DNA of 64,000 bases from Nemophila menziesii (GCA_029959085.1 JARWIR010000011.1:11657840-11721839), one strand, 5' to 3'. Shown: positions 48,400 to 59,205, counted from the stretch's first letter. Notes: generated by a model from the letters alone, not told the origin. Made by a program: numbers and translations.

Positions 48400-49075
48400 T
48401 ACTACCAATGGTTTCTTTTCCAAAAACTTCTCTTCCAATGTTATTGGAAAAAGTTACTTTTCCATTACATCCTTTTCTTGTAATCTTTTATAAGAGTGGG
48501 TCATTTCCCTTCATATGCCTAAATCATCCATTAACGAGTACCAATATTTTTTTATTGAGGCTCTTCTTACCCTACAAGATAATTGAATTACATATTAGGT
48601 ATTCAAGTTGGGTCTATGGGGGATTAAGTAGCCCTTTCTCTTTACAAATTCATTTTGGCCTTTTACATAGATAAATCAGGGAACCATAGGTACAAGTATT
48701 TAGATCAAGTTTGTAAAAAGGAAAGCTAGAAGAGGAAACTATATTTGATGCTCTAACAAAAAACGATTTTAGAGGAAATAAGATTAACAAACTGATCAAA
48801 AAAAACTACCCTTTTCATGACGAGTAAATTGGCTTCCTAACAATAAATCAAATTATATTTATCTTTGTGTAAACTTTAAAAAATTCCTCCTAGATCTTTT
48901 AACTTTTTCAAAAGAAAGGAATTCTATTTGACAATGATAGAAGTATTATCCTCGAGTTCATCATTGTTTCCTAAAGAAGTTTGTATAAATTTTTCAAAAT
49001 TTTGGGTTTTTGTTTGATTTAGGAGAGTATTTATAATCACGTAAAAAGTCATATGATATTTCAATACCATCATCT
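48400..49075 (-). pseudogene. Copia protease and gag remnant, block B
   Basis: Minus strand. ITRKGCNGKVTFSNNIGREV is near 48,440-48,500, then (upstream in the element) a region equivalent to NPHGP near 48,610, CTYG near 48,685 and the coil region to about 49,075. The protease-like end lies within about 80 bp of the SVHVEFDD segment, so the whole integrase (normally about 1.2 kb or more) is missing. The knuckle part of gag is also missing on the right, where sequence jumps at about 49,085 into an LTR-like/TA tract. Confidence 0.72.
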
Positions 49076-49079
49076 AATT

Positions 49080-49111
49080 AATATTTAAAAACTATATATA
49101 TACATATCTAG

Positions 49112-49142
<31 letters not shown>

Positions 49143-49850
49143 TCTTTCTATTTTACTAAACTAGTTTTAGATATACAAGAAATATTCTCTTCAAATATAT
49201 TTCTTTTTAGTTTAGTTCTACTATTTCTTAACATCGATCTTGTATAAATGGTATTGGATTTGGTAAGATTTATTGAGTTTTATTCTTCTCATATGTTATC
49301 ATATTTGTTTGTTTTTCATAGAAATTCTTAAAGTATATATTGCAAAGACCCTTTTAATCATCTATTTTATGAAAAAATATTCATAACGCCTAACGCCCAA
49401 ATTTTTTTATTGGTCCAAAATCTACAATAAAATTTATATGGAAGAAATACATAGCAAACTGTATAGGCTCGAAACCTTGAACAAAATTTATATACCCGAA
49501 TTATTGAAAAAATTATTTAAAGGTTTGAAGCCAAGATCAAATATTAATGGGGCTTCAAACCTTGTTTTAAATTATCACCTTATAATTTAAAAGAATCAAG
49601 AAGGATCAAAACCTTAATATAATAATATAATATTGAAGCATGATTTGTTTGATGATGAAAAACTAATATGGATTTCATGAATATTAAAAAAATATTTAAA
49701 AAAAAGAAGAAAGAATCATGTGTTCTTACAGTATTACACTAAAGTAACCTAAATATTCAAGTCTATTAAAGCCTAAATGTCATAATTAAAGTTTTTTATG
49801 CGAATTGTATTTAAACATATCTATTATGTCCCAAAAGAATTATAACATGA
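49080..49850. repeat. Segmental duplicate, right copy (pair with 45,280-46,000), with TA tract
   Basis: Parallels 45,280-46,000: CTAGTTTTAGATATACAAG, TTTGGTAAGATTTATTGAG, CATAACGCCTAACGCCCAAA, GGGGCTTCAAACCTTG and ACCTAAATATTCAAG. The TA run at about 49,110-49,136 lacks the MITE present in the left copy. Confidence 0.85.
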
Positions 49851-50399
49851 AGTTCAAAAGAATATCCATTTGCAAAATATAAAAAAATAATATACCTGAT
49901 ACATTTATAAGTATGTTGAATGTTTTGAAATCCCAAAACATGTCGTAAACACGAGCATTATAGATTATTTTCTCAAATAGACATATAACAAATATTCAAC
50001 TAGATGGATTTAAAAAATTCATAAATCGTGATAAACATGTTATGTATCTAACAAACATAGGGTTGTAGATCTCTAATGTCTATAACTCATTCATGAAGTA
50101 TGGTACGTCTGTCGGTTCAAAATATACAAGCCTCGAATAAGGAAATCTAATGAAGAATTATAAAATTATAAAAATTGTAGAGTGTGCACATCCAAATAAT
50201 ATGACATCAATTATTCAACCAACAAACAATGGAATATGCATTACCCAAAATAAAGTAATGGTACCTTGACGGACCAAGATACATAATACGAGGAAAATTA
50301 TATAGATTATTTATTTACTAGAAATAAATGAAAAAATGTGAGGCATTTTTATTGAGTATTATTCATATACTAGATAAAAATACTGAGTATGGGTCTCAT
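49851..50399. other. No recognisable gene; GAGTAT-type tract at the right
   Basis: AT-rich, without motifs. The last ~60 bp hold several tandem-like GAGTATxxxxCTCGTACTC words that also begin the paired block at 62,110. Confidence 0.4.
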
Positions 50400-51240
50400 A
50401 CTCGATTCTTTTTCTTTGAGTATGGTACTCGTACTCAGTACTTTTACAATTTATTTTAGGTTTATGGGGGTTAGTGTTGTCATTTCTCTTTACACTTTAT
50501 TTTTTCCTTTTATATGGATAAATCAGTGGACCATATTAAAATTGTTAATGCTATTTACAATCACCCACATCGTGATCATCAGGTTCACTATAGGTACAAG
50601 TGTTTAGATCAAATTTGGAAAAAGGAAATCTAGAAGAGGAAAATATATTTGACGCTCTCACAAAAATGATTTTAGAGGAATTTATATTAACAAAGGGATA
50701 AAACATAAACAACCATTCTCTTGATGAGTAACTTGGCTTCCCAACGATAAATCATAATATTTTTTTCTTTGTGTAAACTTCAAACAATTCTTTCTAGATC
50801 TTTTAATTTTCCAAAAGAAAGGAATTTTATTTGACAATGAAAGAGTTATTATGCTCAAACTCATCATTGTTTCCTAAATAAATTTATAAAAAATGTTTTC
50901 AAATATTTGATTTTTTGTTTGATTTAAGAAAGTGTTTGTAATCACCATAAAAAATCATATGATAATTTAATACCATCATCTAATTGATCTTGAGATAAAC
51001 ATAAGTTAGAGTTGGAGTTTACCTCATCTTCTTTTTATTTTTAAGTAGCCATGAAAGAAATATAGTTAGCTACATGATCTTTATAATCACTTTAGGGTAG
51101 AGATGACGACTCTTATGATAATGATAGCAAGTAAGCTCAACCTTCTTATAACTCTTATAAGATTTGCTTGAGGCACAACAATCTTTATATCTTTTGTGTC
51201 TCCTGAGCTCTTTTTATTTGATGTAATATTCACCAATACA
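50400..51240 (-). pseudogene. Copia gag remnant with near-complete second knuckle spacing, block C
   Basis: Minus strand, near 50,570-50,610: CTYSEPDDHDVGDC, a C-x2-S-x4-H-x4-C pattern, i.e. a CCHC knuckle with only the second Cys changed. Further upstream in the element come a decayed coil region to about 50,900, the ATKK/YVSFMA part near 51,040, and the first knuckle near 51,110-51,150 reading TCYHYHKSRHLYP, again with Tyr for Cys2. A segment around 51,095 corresponding to the acidic linker is deleted. The plus-strand frame at 50,389-50,607 and the minus-strand frame at 50,682-50,867 are fragments within this relic. Confidence 0.75.
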
Positions 51241-51279
51241 CACTTTATGTCTTGTATAGAATTCCTCTTAACCTAATAT

Positions 51280-52030
51280 AATACTTTCACCCCGAATAAA
51301 ACGCTAATACACATATCTTTTTTCTCTTTTCTCCTTTTAGTAAAAGATTATTTTTGAATTATTACCAATAAAATTATATTTATAACAATATGTACTACTA
51401 AAATCTTAATTTTATAAAAATATATTCAATGCATATTTTTATTTAATAAATGTATTATACGCACATCTCCAATTATACTCTTTACTTTTTAAAATTATAT
51501 ATATATTAAAATATTTATATTATACTAAACTAGTTTCAGATATACAAAAAATATTCTCTCCATATATCTTTCTCTTAAGTTCAGTATTAATATTTCTCAA
51601 CACCTTATCATCACGAGTTTGCTCTTTTGATCTTGTGGAAGAGATAATAGATTTTCTTAGATGATCACCAATACAAAATTTAGAATTTTTCTAGTTTTTT
51701 TGTCTTTTGTCAAAACTCTTTTTAAACAAGAAAAAATTTATATATTTAACGGTAAAAAGTTTTGACACTCTTAAAAAATGTTACCTTCATTTTCATTAAC
51801 TACGTATATAAATATGTAATTTCATAGTTTATTTTTTCAAAATTTTTTATTGTTTAATTAAGAAAATTAAGAAATAACATTTATATTTTAAGACAATTTT
51901 TTTTTAAAATAATATAATAAATTTTAATATCAATTTTTTTAAATAATTGTTTTTTATAAGGTGTACATGACCCAAAAAATCAAATTAATATTTTACATGC
52001 CCCAAAGAATAATAAATTGATCAGATAGGT
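51280..52030 (-). repeat. LTR-like segment plus short RT/RNase H stub, block C
   Basis: Order as in the array: AACAATATGTACTACTAAAATC near 51,385, CTCAACACCTTATCATCACG near 51,597, TACGTATATAAATATG near 51,802, then AAGGTGTACATGACCC and CAAATTAATATTTTACATGC near 51,957-52,000. The last part equals array offset 150-190, the element side just beyond RT. Homology to the copia element ends at about 52,030. Confidence 0.7.
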
Positions 52031-52101
52031 AAATATTACATCTTTATCCTCTATATTACATATCAAATACTACTAAAATCTTAAAATTTAATCTCAAATC
52101 G

Positions 52102-52520
52102 ATGCTCTTGGCCATCAATCTCAACTACAAAACCACCACCTCCTACCGGTCCAAACCATCAAAACCCACATATGTTAAAGCTCTAAATCGAAATCCTCAA
52201 CCACATAAATTTGGATGAACTTTCCAAAGCCATATCCATCTTTCACGATTTATTTTTGATCGCTCACCTTTTCCAAATATGCTCGCAGTCCCAAGCCATT
52301 GTTGAGGCTCAAGTCTCACCTCGTCTTATTTCACCTTCGACCAGTTTTCTTGCTAAACATAGTTATTGAAACATATGATAAATACAGATGCTTAAATGAC
52401 ATAACAAACCTATTTAACTAAATGCTTGAGAGAGATGGTGGGAAATGGAATGCCGTTATTACAGCAGTTTTGGTAGATAGTCATTTGTATGTTGCTAATG
52501 AATGGGCATACAATATTGAA
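52102..52520 (+). pseudogene. PPR (PLS-class) gene 5' remnant
   Basis: Three successive frames together read like the start of a plant organellar PPR protein. ATG at 52,102 begins a basic, Ser/Thr-rich leader of 39 codons, as in transit peptides. Next, in another frame, LFQICSQSQAIVEAQ and STSFLAKHSY match the usual 'LLQxCxxxxxLxxGxxxHxxI...TFLANHLI' opening. Then IETYDKYRCLNDITNLFN, stop, MLERDGGKWNAVITAVLVDS matches a PPR motif ending (MYxKCGxLxDAxxLFDxMxERDVVSWNAVI). Active PPR proteins bind organellar RNA. This one has two frameshifts and an internal stop and ends early. Its 5' part is duplicated at 63,840-64,000. A PP2C reading of the last part was considered and rejected. Confidence 0.7.
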
Positions 52521-53414
52521 TGTCAATTCGTATGATAAAATTTTGCCTTACTGTCCAGGAATAAAAAGATATAGAACATCAAATCATCAATATTAGACAA
52601 ATAAGTGAAATTTTGATCTAACAAACATTCAAACATGAAATAGCTTTATTTAAAATTCAATGTTAATGATTGTCTTAACGTTAGTGGGTAATTGAATTTT
52701 TCATGACTTAAAATTGGGTTTTTTCTTTCTAGTATAAATTCAATAGTTGGAGAATTTTTTGTATTCTAAGAAGCCTTACTTTGAAAAATTGCAGTGGATG
52801 CTAATTTCGTGAGAAAAATTGTCAGATGGGATCAATCCCATCAACAAACATTATATGGTGTAACAATAATTAACAATTTTATCTTAACATTATTGTGTTC
52901 TTGACTTTCTATATAAGTACTCTCAATATATCTTTGTTTGGAGTTTGATTGTTTATTTTTGTTAGTCGTCATATTCTTTTGCCTATATTCAGGTTCAATA
53001 TATGTATTGATATAGATTTATAGCTATTAACTTGATAAAGGCAGATCTTTCTTGAAGTAATCATAATTCCACACCTGCAATAATAATAATGAGATCTAGA
53101 TCTGGGATAAAATTTTGTTTTTATTTTATGGATGATGTTTTCATAATTATATCCTATGACAAAATTTAATTAATTTTTAACTGTATATATATATTACTTT
53201 GTGTTCTTAAGTAACTGCAAATTTAAAACGCCTATTGATAACTTGTTTGATATTATTACTATAGTAGCGAGAGATTTTTCTAGCATATATATTTCAATGT
53301 CTAGTTCATCTAATTTGGGTAACAATACTTTAGGGACTTTTATGCAGACTTAAGTGTTACAACTCCTACTGCGATCAATAACATGATTGTGGTTGTTGCA
53401 GATGGTACAAATAA
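52521..53414. other. No recognisable gene
   Basis: AT-rich intergenic DNA. No motif, duplicate or inverted repeat that I could support. The plus-strand frame beginning at 53,387 belongs to the minisatellite to the right. Confidence 0.45.
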
Positions 53415-54145
53415 ATTTCATCAATTGTCTAAATCCTATGAACATACATAAACACATCAACTATATAATTCCTATCAACTGTCCAAACCCTATCAATATT
53501 ATAAATCACATCAATAATCTTGTTTTCGTAAACTATTTAAATTCCATTAGAAGACTAAATTCCATCATGTATATTATCTCTCTAAATCTGATCAACTACT
53601 TAAATCCATCATCATTCTAAATTCTTCTATAAACATTATTAATCTCATAAGGCGTGCAAATCCCATCAAACATCTTAGTCCCATCATTTGTCTGAATTCT
53701 GACTAAATTACATCAACTGTCCAAATCTCATCAACTACCTAAATCCCATCAATTGCCTAAATTCCATCAATAGACCAAATCCCACAAACATTCAAAATTC
53801 CATCAACTATCTAAATCCCACGTCTGATGGGGTCAATAATGTTGATGGGATTTAGACAATGCTGATGAAGTTTATACAGTTGATAGGATTTAGAATGTTG
53901 GTGAGATCTGGTGGGATTTTTGGTATTTAGTTTATGATAGGATTTATGTAGATAGGAGTTAGAATGGTGATTGGATGAAAAGTTGATGAGATTTAGGCTG
54001 ATGAGTTTTAGATAGTTGATGAGACTTATAATGTTGATGGGTTTAAGTCTATTAATGGAATTTAATCTTTTGATGAGATTTGGCAGTCATGGGATATAAA
54101 AATTTAATGTGATTTGGACCGTCGATGAGATTTAGAATGTTGGTG
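53415..54145. repeat. Foldback made of a degenerate 19-20 bp minisatellite
   Basis: From about 53,415 to 53,822 the plus strand is a degenerate tandem of CATCAACTGTCTAAATCC-type words (ATCCCATCAAxTxxCTAAA). From about 53,824 to 54,145 it is the reverse complement, GATTTAGAxxGTTGATGGG-type words, again at about 19-21 bp spacing. The switch is abrupt at TAAATCCCACGTCTGATGGGG. The two arms of about 320-400 bp can pair imperfectly into a long hairpin. A 77-codon frame at 53,387-53,620 (repeats of INxxNPINI) is a by-product of the repeat. Confidence 0.9.
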
Positions 54146-54589
54146 TGTATGTGAAAGCATGAAACTTATCATATAGTAAAAGAAACAACAGGAACCAATA
54201 AATGTCTAAGGCCCAAACTAACATTTTATCTTTGTAATTGAAAAAAGTGAGATGAATATAAATTAATTAATTATATAAATAACCAGATTACTCAAAATAT
54301 TTAATTATTTAAAAAACATCGAATTTTATGAAGAATAAAGATAACAAAGACTGACATATAGAAAGTGAAGCTTATCTATCAAACGTAACAAAAATAAAGT
54401 GTTTGCAACTGAAAAATTGAATTTTTACCACTTAAATATAATTTAGAGAATCTTAAGGGGATAAGTGGTAAAATATTCAATTAGAGGTTGGTATGTACAT
54501 GTTGAGTTTGAGAAGACGCTTAATTGAAGAAAAACTTAGCGTTTAATTGCACGACTGGTCCATGTGTTATGTGAAATGGATGTAATAAG
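54146..54589. other. No recognisable gene
   Basis: AT-rich DNA between the foldback and the exon-like block. No supported feature. Confidence 0.4.
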
Positions 54590-54960
54590 ACTCCTTAATA
54601 CATATCATCAGGATTGCTCCTCCAAGTTACGGTAAATGCCAGAACTCAACTCTATTTATATATTAAGCATCATCACATACTCAAATTATACACCAAAGAT
54701 AAAATAATTTCATGGAAATTATATAAAAATTTGATTATGAAATACAATTCTAACAATCACATGTGTCACAAGGCTTTTGTTTCTTTTTAGGATGGTGCTA
54801 ACAAGAGATTTGTTTAATGGATCATTGAAAAGCTCAAAATTATTGAAGACCTCAACTATTCGACTATTCTGGACGCCGATGACATATTCTAAGACTCTAG
54901 GAAGAGCAAATGTCAGCATACTAATATGATGAAGGAAGAGGAGGGGCCATGTCATATTAG
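54590..54960 (+). pseudogene. Promoter-like and exon-like block, inverted relative of 36,920-37,310
   Basis: Plus strand, in order: CATCAGGATTGCTCCTCCAA, then CTCTATTTATATATTAAGC (a TATA-like element), about 100 bp of intron-like DNA, the acceptor TTTGTTTCTTTTTAG at about 54,790, and an exon-like stretch with frame IIEKLKIIEDLNYSTILDAD, ending DIF and a stop. All parts match the minus strand of the 3-kb tandem units in the same order. An early stop four codons before IIEK is shared by both, so both derive from an already damaged or non-coding ancestor. Host gene unknown. The 84-codon minus-strand frame at 54,719-54,973 is antisense to it. Confidence 0.45.
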
Positions 54961-56398
54961 TTGACAAAAACATGTCACATTTATTCCTTCTTTATTGTTA
55001 AAATCTTAAATTTTTGCTTCCTCAATAGTTTGAAACCCTTTATTATATTATTTATTATGTTCTTTTTATTTCTAAGTCGCCTTTATATCATTTTCTTTGA
55101 ATTCTTTCGTGTCCATATTGTATTTAAGATTCCATGTAAACAGTCTTTAGCCAATCACCTTATAGAACAACGATATTCGGTTGCAGTTTCATTATACTCT
55201 AATCTTAAAAGATGATCATTAAATATTAATCAAGATATCAAACAAAAGTTAAATTTAATGTATTTTCATATAATTATTGCATTAATTTATATCTGTATTT
55301 TGTCATTAGACATTCTAAGATTTAATCGATACCATTAGAAATAACTTATGTTTTTCATTGTTTGTCTTTTAATGAGTAATGAGTATTTTACTTTTTAAAA
55401 TTTGATTCATTATCTAGTTATGATTCTTATCCATAATAAGTTTGTTTGCGATTTCCCATTTCCAGGTTTTAAATTTCTATTAAGTTGGTTTTATCGAACT
55501 CTAATTAAATGAATTTGGTTTTATAAATTAAGTAAATGAAGCATTCTAAGTTTACAATGCTAACCTCCCTATGTATATTTAATGATTATATATATATATA
55601 TATATATATATCCTTGAATTAAAATTGGCTAGATATTGTATCGATATCTGTTTATTTAGTTTAAGATCCGCATTGAGTCATTGTTTCTTTTTTAATTTTT
55701 CTTCTAATGCTAAGATATAATATGATGAATCTGGATTATGATAGTTCTTAAGATCCGCCTTGTCTGTCATGCTAAAATTTTTAAATAAACTCCATTACTT
55801 TTTTTTGAAAGAAAACACAATTAAAATCTATTGGTATGTATAGTACGAGATCAATGTCCCAGGGATTAAATAGAAGAGGAAATTGATTTTTGAAATTTAA
55901 TAGATTATTTTTCATAGTGTGAAATAATGGGAGGTTTTGCAAATAATGTATTGTTAACGAATGATTTGAAACGATTTAGTGTTGTGAATAGTATAAAGTA
56001 GAAACCGTTAAGAGGTTAATGCTAAATACACCATGGTATGACGAAAGGTCGAAAACCCCCACTACGGTCTAAATTTTTTTATTACATACACATATACCTA
56101 TAGTACAATATATGTATAATATAGGGATCTATCGTGCATTTTTTCATAATCATGCTTTTTTTGGACCTGTACAATACTTATCTCTAATGTACTTGATCCC
56201 TCATGTATTACAATTTGTAATAGAACATTAGTGTATGTGTATATTTTTTTCACAAGTTAATACCTTTTTATAGATCTCCTCTAGCCAATCTCCTTTTATA
56301 TGAGAATTAGAGTCTAAAGAGGGTATATACAATTAGTAGCTTACTATATATATGAAGTTGAAATAACACAGAAAGGAACATATATACATGAAAGTAAA
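54961..56398. other. No recognisable gene; TA microsatellite at 55,584-55,611
   Basis: The frame at 54,961-55,215 (84 codons) has no recognisable domain. TA repeats lie at 55,584-55,611. The stretch near 55,840-55,880 (GTACGAGATCAATGTCCCAG, GGATTAAATAG) is reminiscent of a motif seen in untranslated regions of plant gypsy elements, but nothing around it confirms this. Confidence 0.4.
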
Positions 56399-57041
56399 CT
56401 AAGTAGTTGTAAAGAAGTTGATGAAACTACACTTTTCATCCTTTTCTGTTGTGGGTTCAATTGAAATTCTTGATGATGAATCGTTCAGCATGCTTAATAT
56501 TATCTGACAACCAACATTTCGCGGTATAGCTTGATTGGAGCCATGTAGAGGCGTTAACACCATCTCTTTCGGGTGAACTTGTGACGTCCCATCTTAAAAC
56601 CTATATATATAAAAATTAGAAAAAAATGATCAATATTATTCATATAAGAAAAAAGGAACCCAAATGCAGTTAAATCACCTATCATTCTCGCCTCGTGGCC
56701 TATACTTTTGAGCTTGGATGAAATTATTTGCAAATAATCTATCTGCAAGCAATTATATTTATTAAAAAAAAATTTAAGATAAGTAAACATACTCATTACT
56801 AAAAATTAAAAGTAACTATTATTTCATATTTACCCAACTTGTTGCATCACTGTAACACTTATCTTCAAATCTCATGACAAGTTTTTCAAGTCCATTGGGT
56901 ACTCTATTTGGATAAAAAACTGTTTGCAAGGTCTCAAATATGTATCTGTCAAACATTAAAATATGTCATATTAATTTGAGAAAATATACAAAAGTGTTTT
57001 CAACAAGGTACCTCATGATCCGACTCAATTGTAAAACTGGC
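56399..57041 (-). CDS. Short KIX-domain (Mediator subunit 15-like) gene, 4 exons visible, 5' incomplete
   Basis: Spliced on the minus strand with GT-AG introns: exon A 57,012-57,041, exon B 56,834-56,945, exon C 56,679-56,742, exon D 56,399-56,592 (stop TAG). The frame stays open across all joins, about 133 codons. Exons A-C give SRIMRYIFETLQTV, then GLEKLVMRFEDKCYSDATSW joined to IDYLQIISSKLKSI. This follows the plant MED15 KIX domain (RIVNKIMxTLKRHLP, GLxELKKIAVRFEEKIYTAATSQ, DYLRKISLKML). KIX is a three-helix surface for activator binding. Exon D adds about 64 hydrophilic residues ending SFINFFTTT. There is no Gln-rich tail as in full MED15. The first exons and promoter are not found; upstream DNA from 57,260 is the LINE-bearing repeat. 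It may be a truncated or stand-alone KIX gene or a young pseudogene. The acceptor of exon D was chosen because it alone keeps a long frame. Confidence 0.6.
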
Positions 57042-57310
57042 CTACGGTTAAACAAACTAGCAAAATAATTATACTCTCAACTTTTCTATCATAGGTAAAA
57101 ACAAGTGTAGATGCGATTGTATTTTAACGAGTTATTATTAATTTTCAAATACTTATTATTTTTATATAAAGTAAAAGTTATTCATCTGGACCACCTCTGA
57201 GCTCCAATAGTATTAAATTGTAATTGACTGATTTTAAGGTGGTGGGGATTTTTTTTAAAAAGATACATCTTTATAAAAATTTTGTTTACCGATCAACTTG
57301 TTACAAGATA
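57042..57310. repeat. Intron/upstream DNA of the KIX gene duplicated at 30,820-31,092
   Basis: Reverse complement of the region 2 fragment: ACTCTCAACTTTTCTATC, CAAGTGTAGATGCGATTGTA, TCTGGACCACCTCTGAGCTC and GGTGGTGGGG are all matched there. Its right end (from about 57,260) merges into the fourth copy of the 3-kb unit. Confidence 0.75.
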
Positions 57311-59205
57311 AAAAATTATTAAGGTTTCAAAATTTACCATTTATTTAAATTAAAAACTAAAATTATTGATCTTACAATAGTAATTTATATAAGTAGCTTG
57401 GACAAAATTTAAAGAGATACATGAAAATTAAACCAAACAATCGAGTGGTGAGAGTGAGAACTTTGCTTCTATATTGAGAGAATGAAAAAACACGTTACAT
57501 AATAAATACAATTTCTATAATATATAGTTTTCATTTGATCATTCGTGCTTTGGTATATTGCAAATTATATTTACAAAAAACTGATGAGTATTTCTCATTT
57601 TTTAATTTTAGAAAAAGAACACTTAAATTCTTGATTTTTTTGATATTGATACACTTAGTTTTCTTAATTCGTTTTCTTTTTCTTGACAAGTAATATTTTT
57701 AACATAGATAATTATATTTAACATAGAAAAGAGGATTTTAAGTACTATCATAATCAATATTAATTATATTATATCTTAGCATATAAAAATAAAGAAACAC
57801 TACAAAAGAAAGGAAGACTCAATAAGGATCTTAAATTTATTTAACAAGTATCAATAAAAATTCTAGCCAATATACATAATTATATTTAATCAATAAATAT
57901 ATTGAGAGAGATTATCATTGGAAACCAACTTTCTTTCATTTTCATTATAAAACATTTACTTAATTGATGACCAAATCCATTTAATCAGAGTTGGGTTAAA
58001 CTAACTTAACAAGAAATTTTAAACTGGGAAATGAGAAATTGCAAACAAAACTATATGAATTAGAATCACGATTAGATAATATCAATTATAAAAACGTAAT
58101 TTACTCATTGCTTATTAATAGACCAACAACAAAAAACATAAGCATTTTTTTATGTTCTGAACTTAAATTTCAGAATGCCTAATGACAAAGTACAAATATA
58201 AAGCAATGAAATAGTTTTAAAAATACTATATTAAAATTTACCTTGTCTATGATATCTTGATTGAAATGTCATGATCAACGTTCGAAATAAAAGTATAGTG
58301 AAATTGCAAGTCTTCTATAAGACAAACGGGCGGTATAAGGGGATGTTAAAAATATATGAGTACGAAAGAATTCAAAGAGAAGGCGATAAAGGCAGCGTTT
58401 GGAAGAGAAAGGACACGAGGAAGAAGATAATAAAAGGTTTGAAAAAAATTGAGTAGAAGAAATTGATACAAACTTGTAACTGTATGTTTATTTGAAGAGG
58501 GTTTAGGGTTTTTTTGATTGGCAAATCCATCAAAATTTATTAAGTGGGTATCTCAAACATCCAATACATTTTGTCCAGCCCAATGGGTTACAAGAAAAGC
58601 CCAAAGTAAGTCTTCCTACAAACATTAAAACTTAAAAAAAGTTTAATAAAACATTACATAAAATTAAAATTAAGAATAATTAATTATTATGCCATTTCGC
58701 CTCTAATTATCTTCTTTCCTTACTCCGAATGTCTATTTTTTCAATTTGATGTCGATCAGCGAGTTGATATAATTGCTTATCTGATCCTCACTCAACTTCC
58801 TAGTTTCATGAATTCTTCTATTAGGCTCCGTGCAGATACCATAAATATAAGCAGTAAATCACAACTCTATGATTATGATTTTCTCATTGTTGGTCTCGAA
58901 ATTGATGCAAACATTTATTAGGTCTTCCGAGTTCGAAGAAACAACAGAACTACAACACTTATCAAGCAGCTTTTGAGAATCCTTTTGCAGAAAGATCAAC
59001 CATGAGATAATCAGGGACTTCTGTGCCGATTAAACAAAATTCAGAAGGATTGGAAAGTAATCCCCATTCTAATAATCGATTTTTGGTGACCAGTATATTT
59101 AGACAAGACAACCACGTAATAAAGGAGAAGCGAGGAATACAACACTTACCCCATACAATATTGTACCATTTGACCTCAGGTAAGCCTTCATTCATTTTGC
59201 TCATT
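57260..59205. repeat. Dispersed fourth copy of the 3-kb LINE-bearing unit, truncated
   Basis: Matches 34,550-36,270 in the same order and orientation: CAACTTGTTACAAGATAAAA, GATCTTACAATAGTAATTT, ATTGAGAGAGATTA, CCCAATGGGTTACAAGAAAA and GCCATTTCGCCTCTAATT. Substitutions and indels are frequent, so it is older than the tandem units. Homology stops at about 59,205 inside the LINE relic, so the GGLGI part and exon-like block are missing. Confidence 0.92.
58690..59205 (-). pseudogene. LINE ORF2 C-terminal remnant, best-preserved zf-RVT-like frame
   Basis: An 80-codon open frame (58,962-59,204, minus) reads GLPEVKWYNIVWGKCCIPRF, SFITWLSCLN, VTKNRLLEWGL, FCLIGTEVPDYLM and GFSKAA. This matches the zf-RVT pattern (W..LVW....IPxxSFILWLxxLNRLxTKDRLxxWG....C..C......H......C...FSKxxW), but the zinc ligands after the first Cys are lost. 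The GLPE-KWYN joint is in frame here, unlike in the three tandem copies. Further on the same strand, near 58,800, EPNRRIHETRKLS matches the ERNRRIFQN motif near the end of plant LINE ORF2. Confidence 0.75.

Noticed and set aside
52440..52520. Possible PP2C phosphatase motif (AVITAVLVDSHLYVAN).
   Set aside because: The wider context (MLERDGGKWNAVI preceded by a YDKYRCLND stretch and a CSQSQA opening) fits a PPR motif far better, and no PP2C metal-binding motif (DGH or GDSR) is present.
54719..54973. An 84-codon minus-strand frame and an adjacent 84-codon plus-strand frame at 54,961-55,215.
   Set aside because: The first is antisense to the exon-like block shared with 36.9 kb. The second has no domain, no duplicate and a strongly AT-biased hydrophobic composition typical of chance frames.
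55835..55885. GTACGAGATCAATGTCCCAG stretch resembling a motif of plant gypsy untranslated regions.
   Set aside because: An isolated similarity with no LTR, gag or pol sequence nearby.
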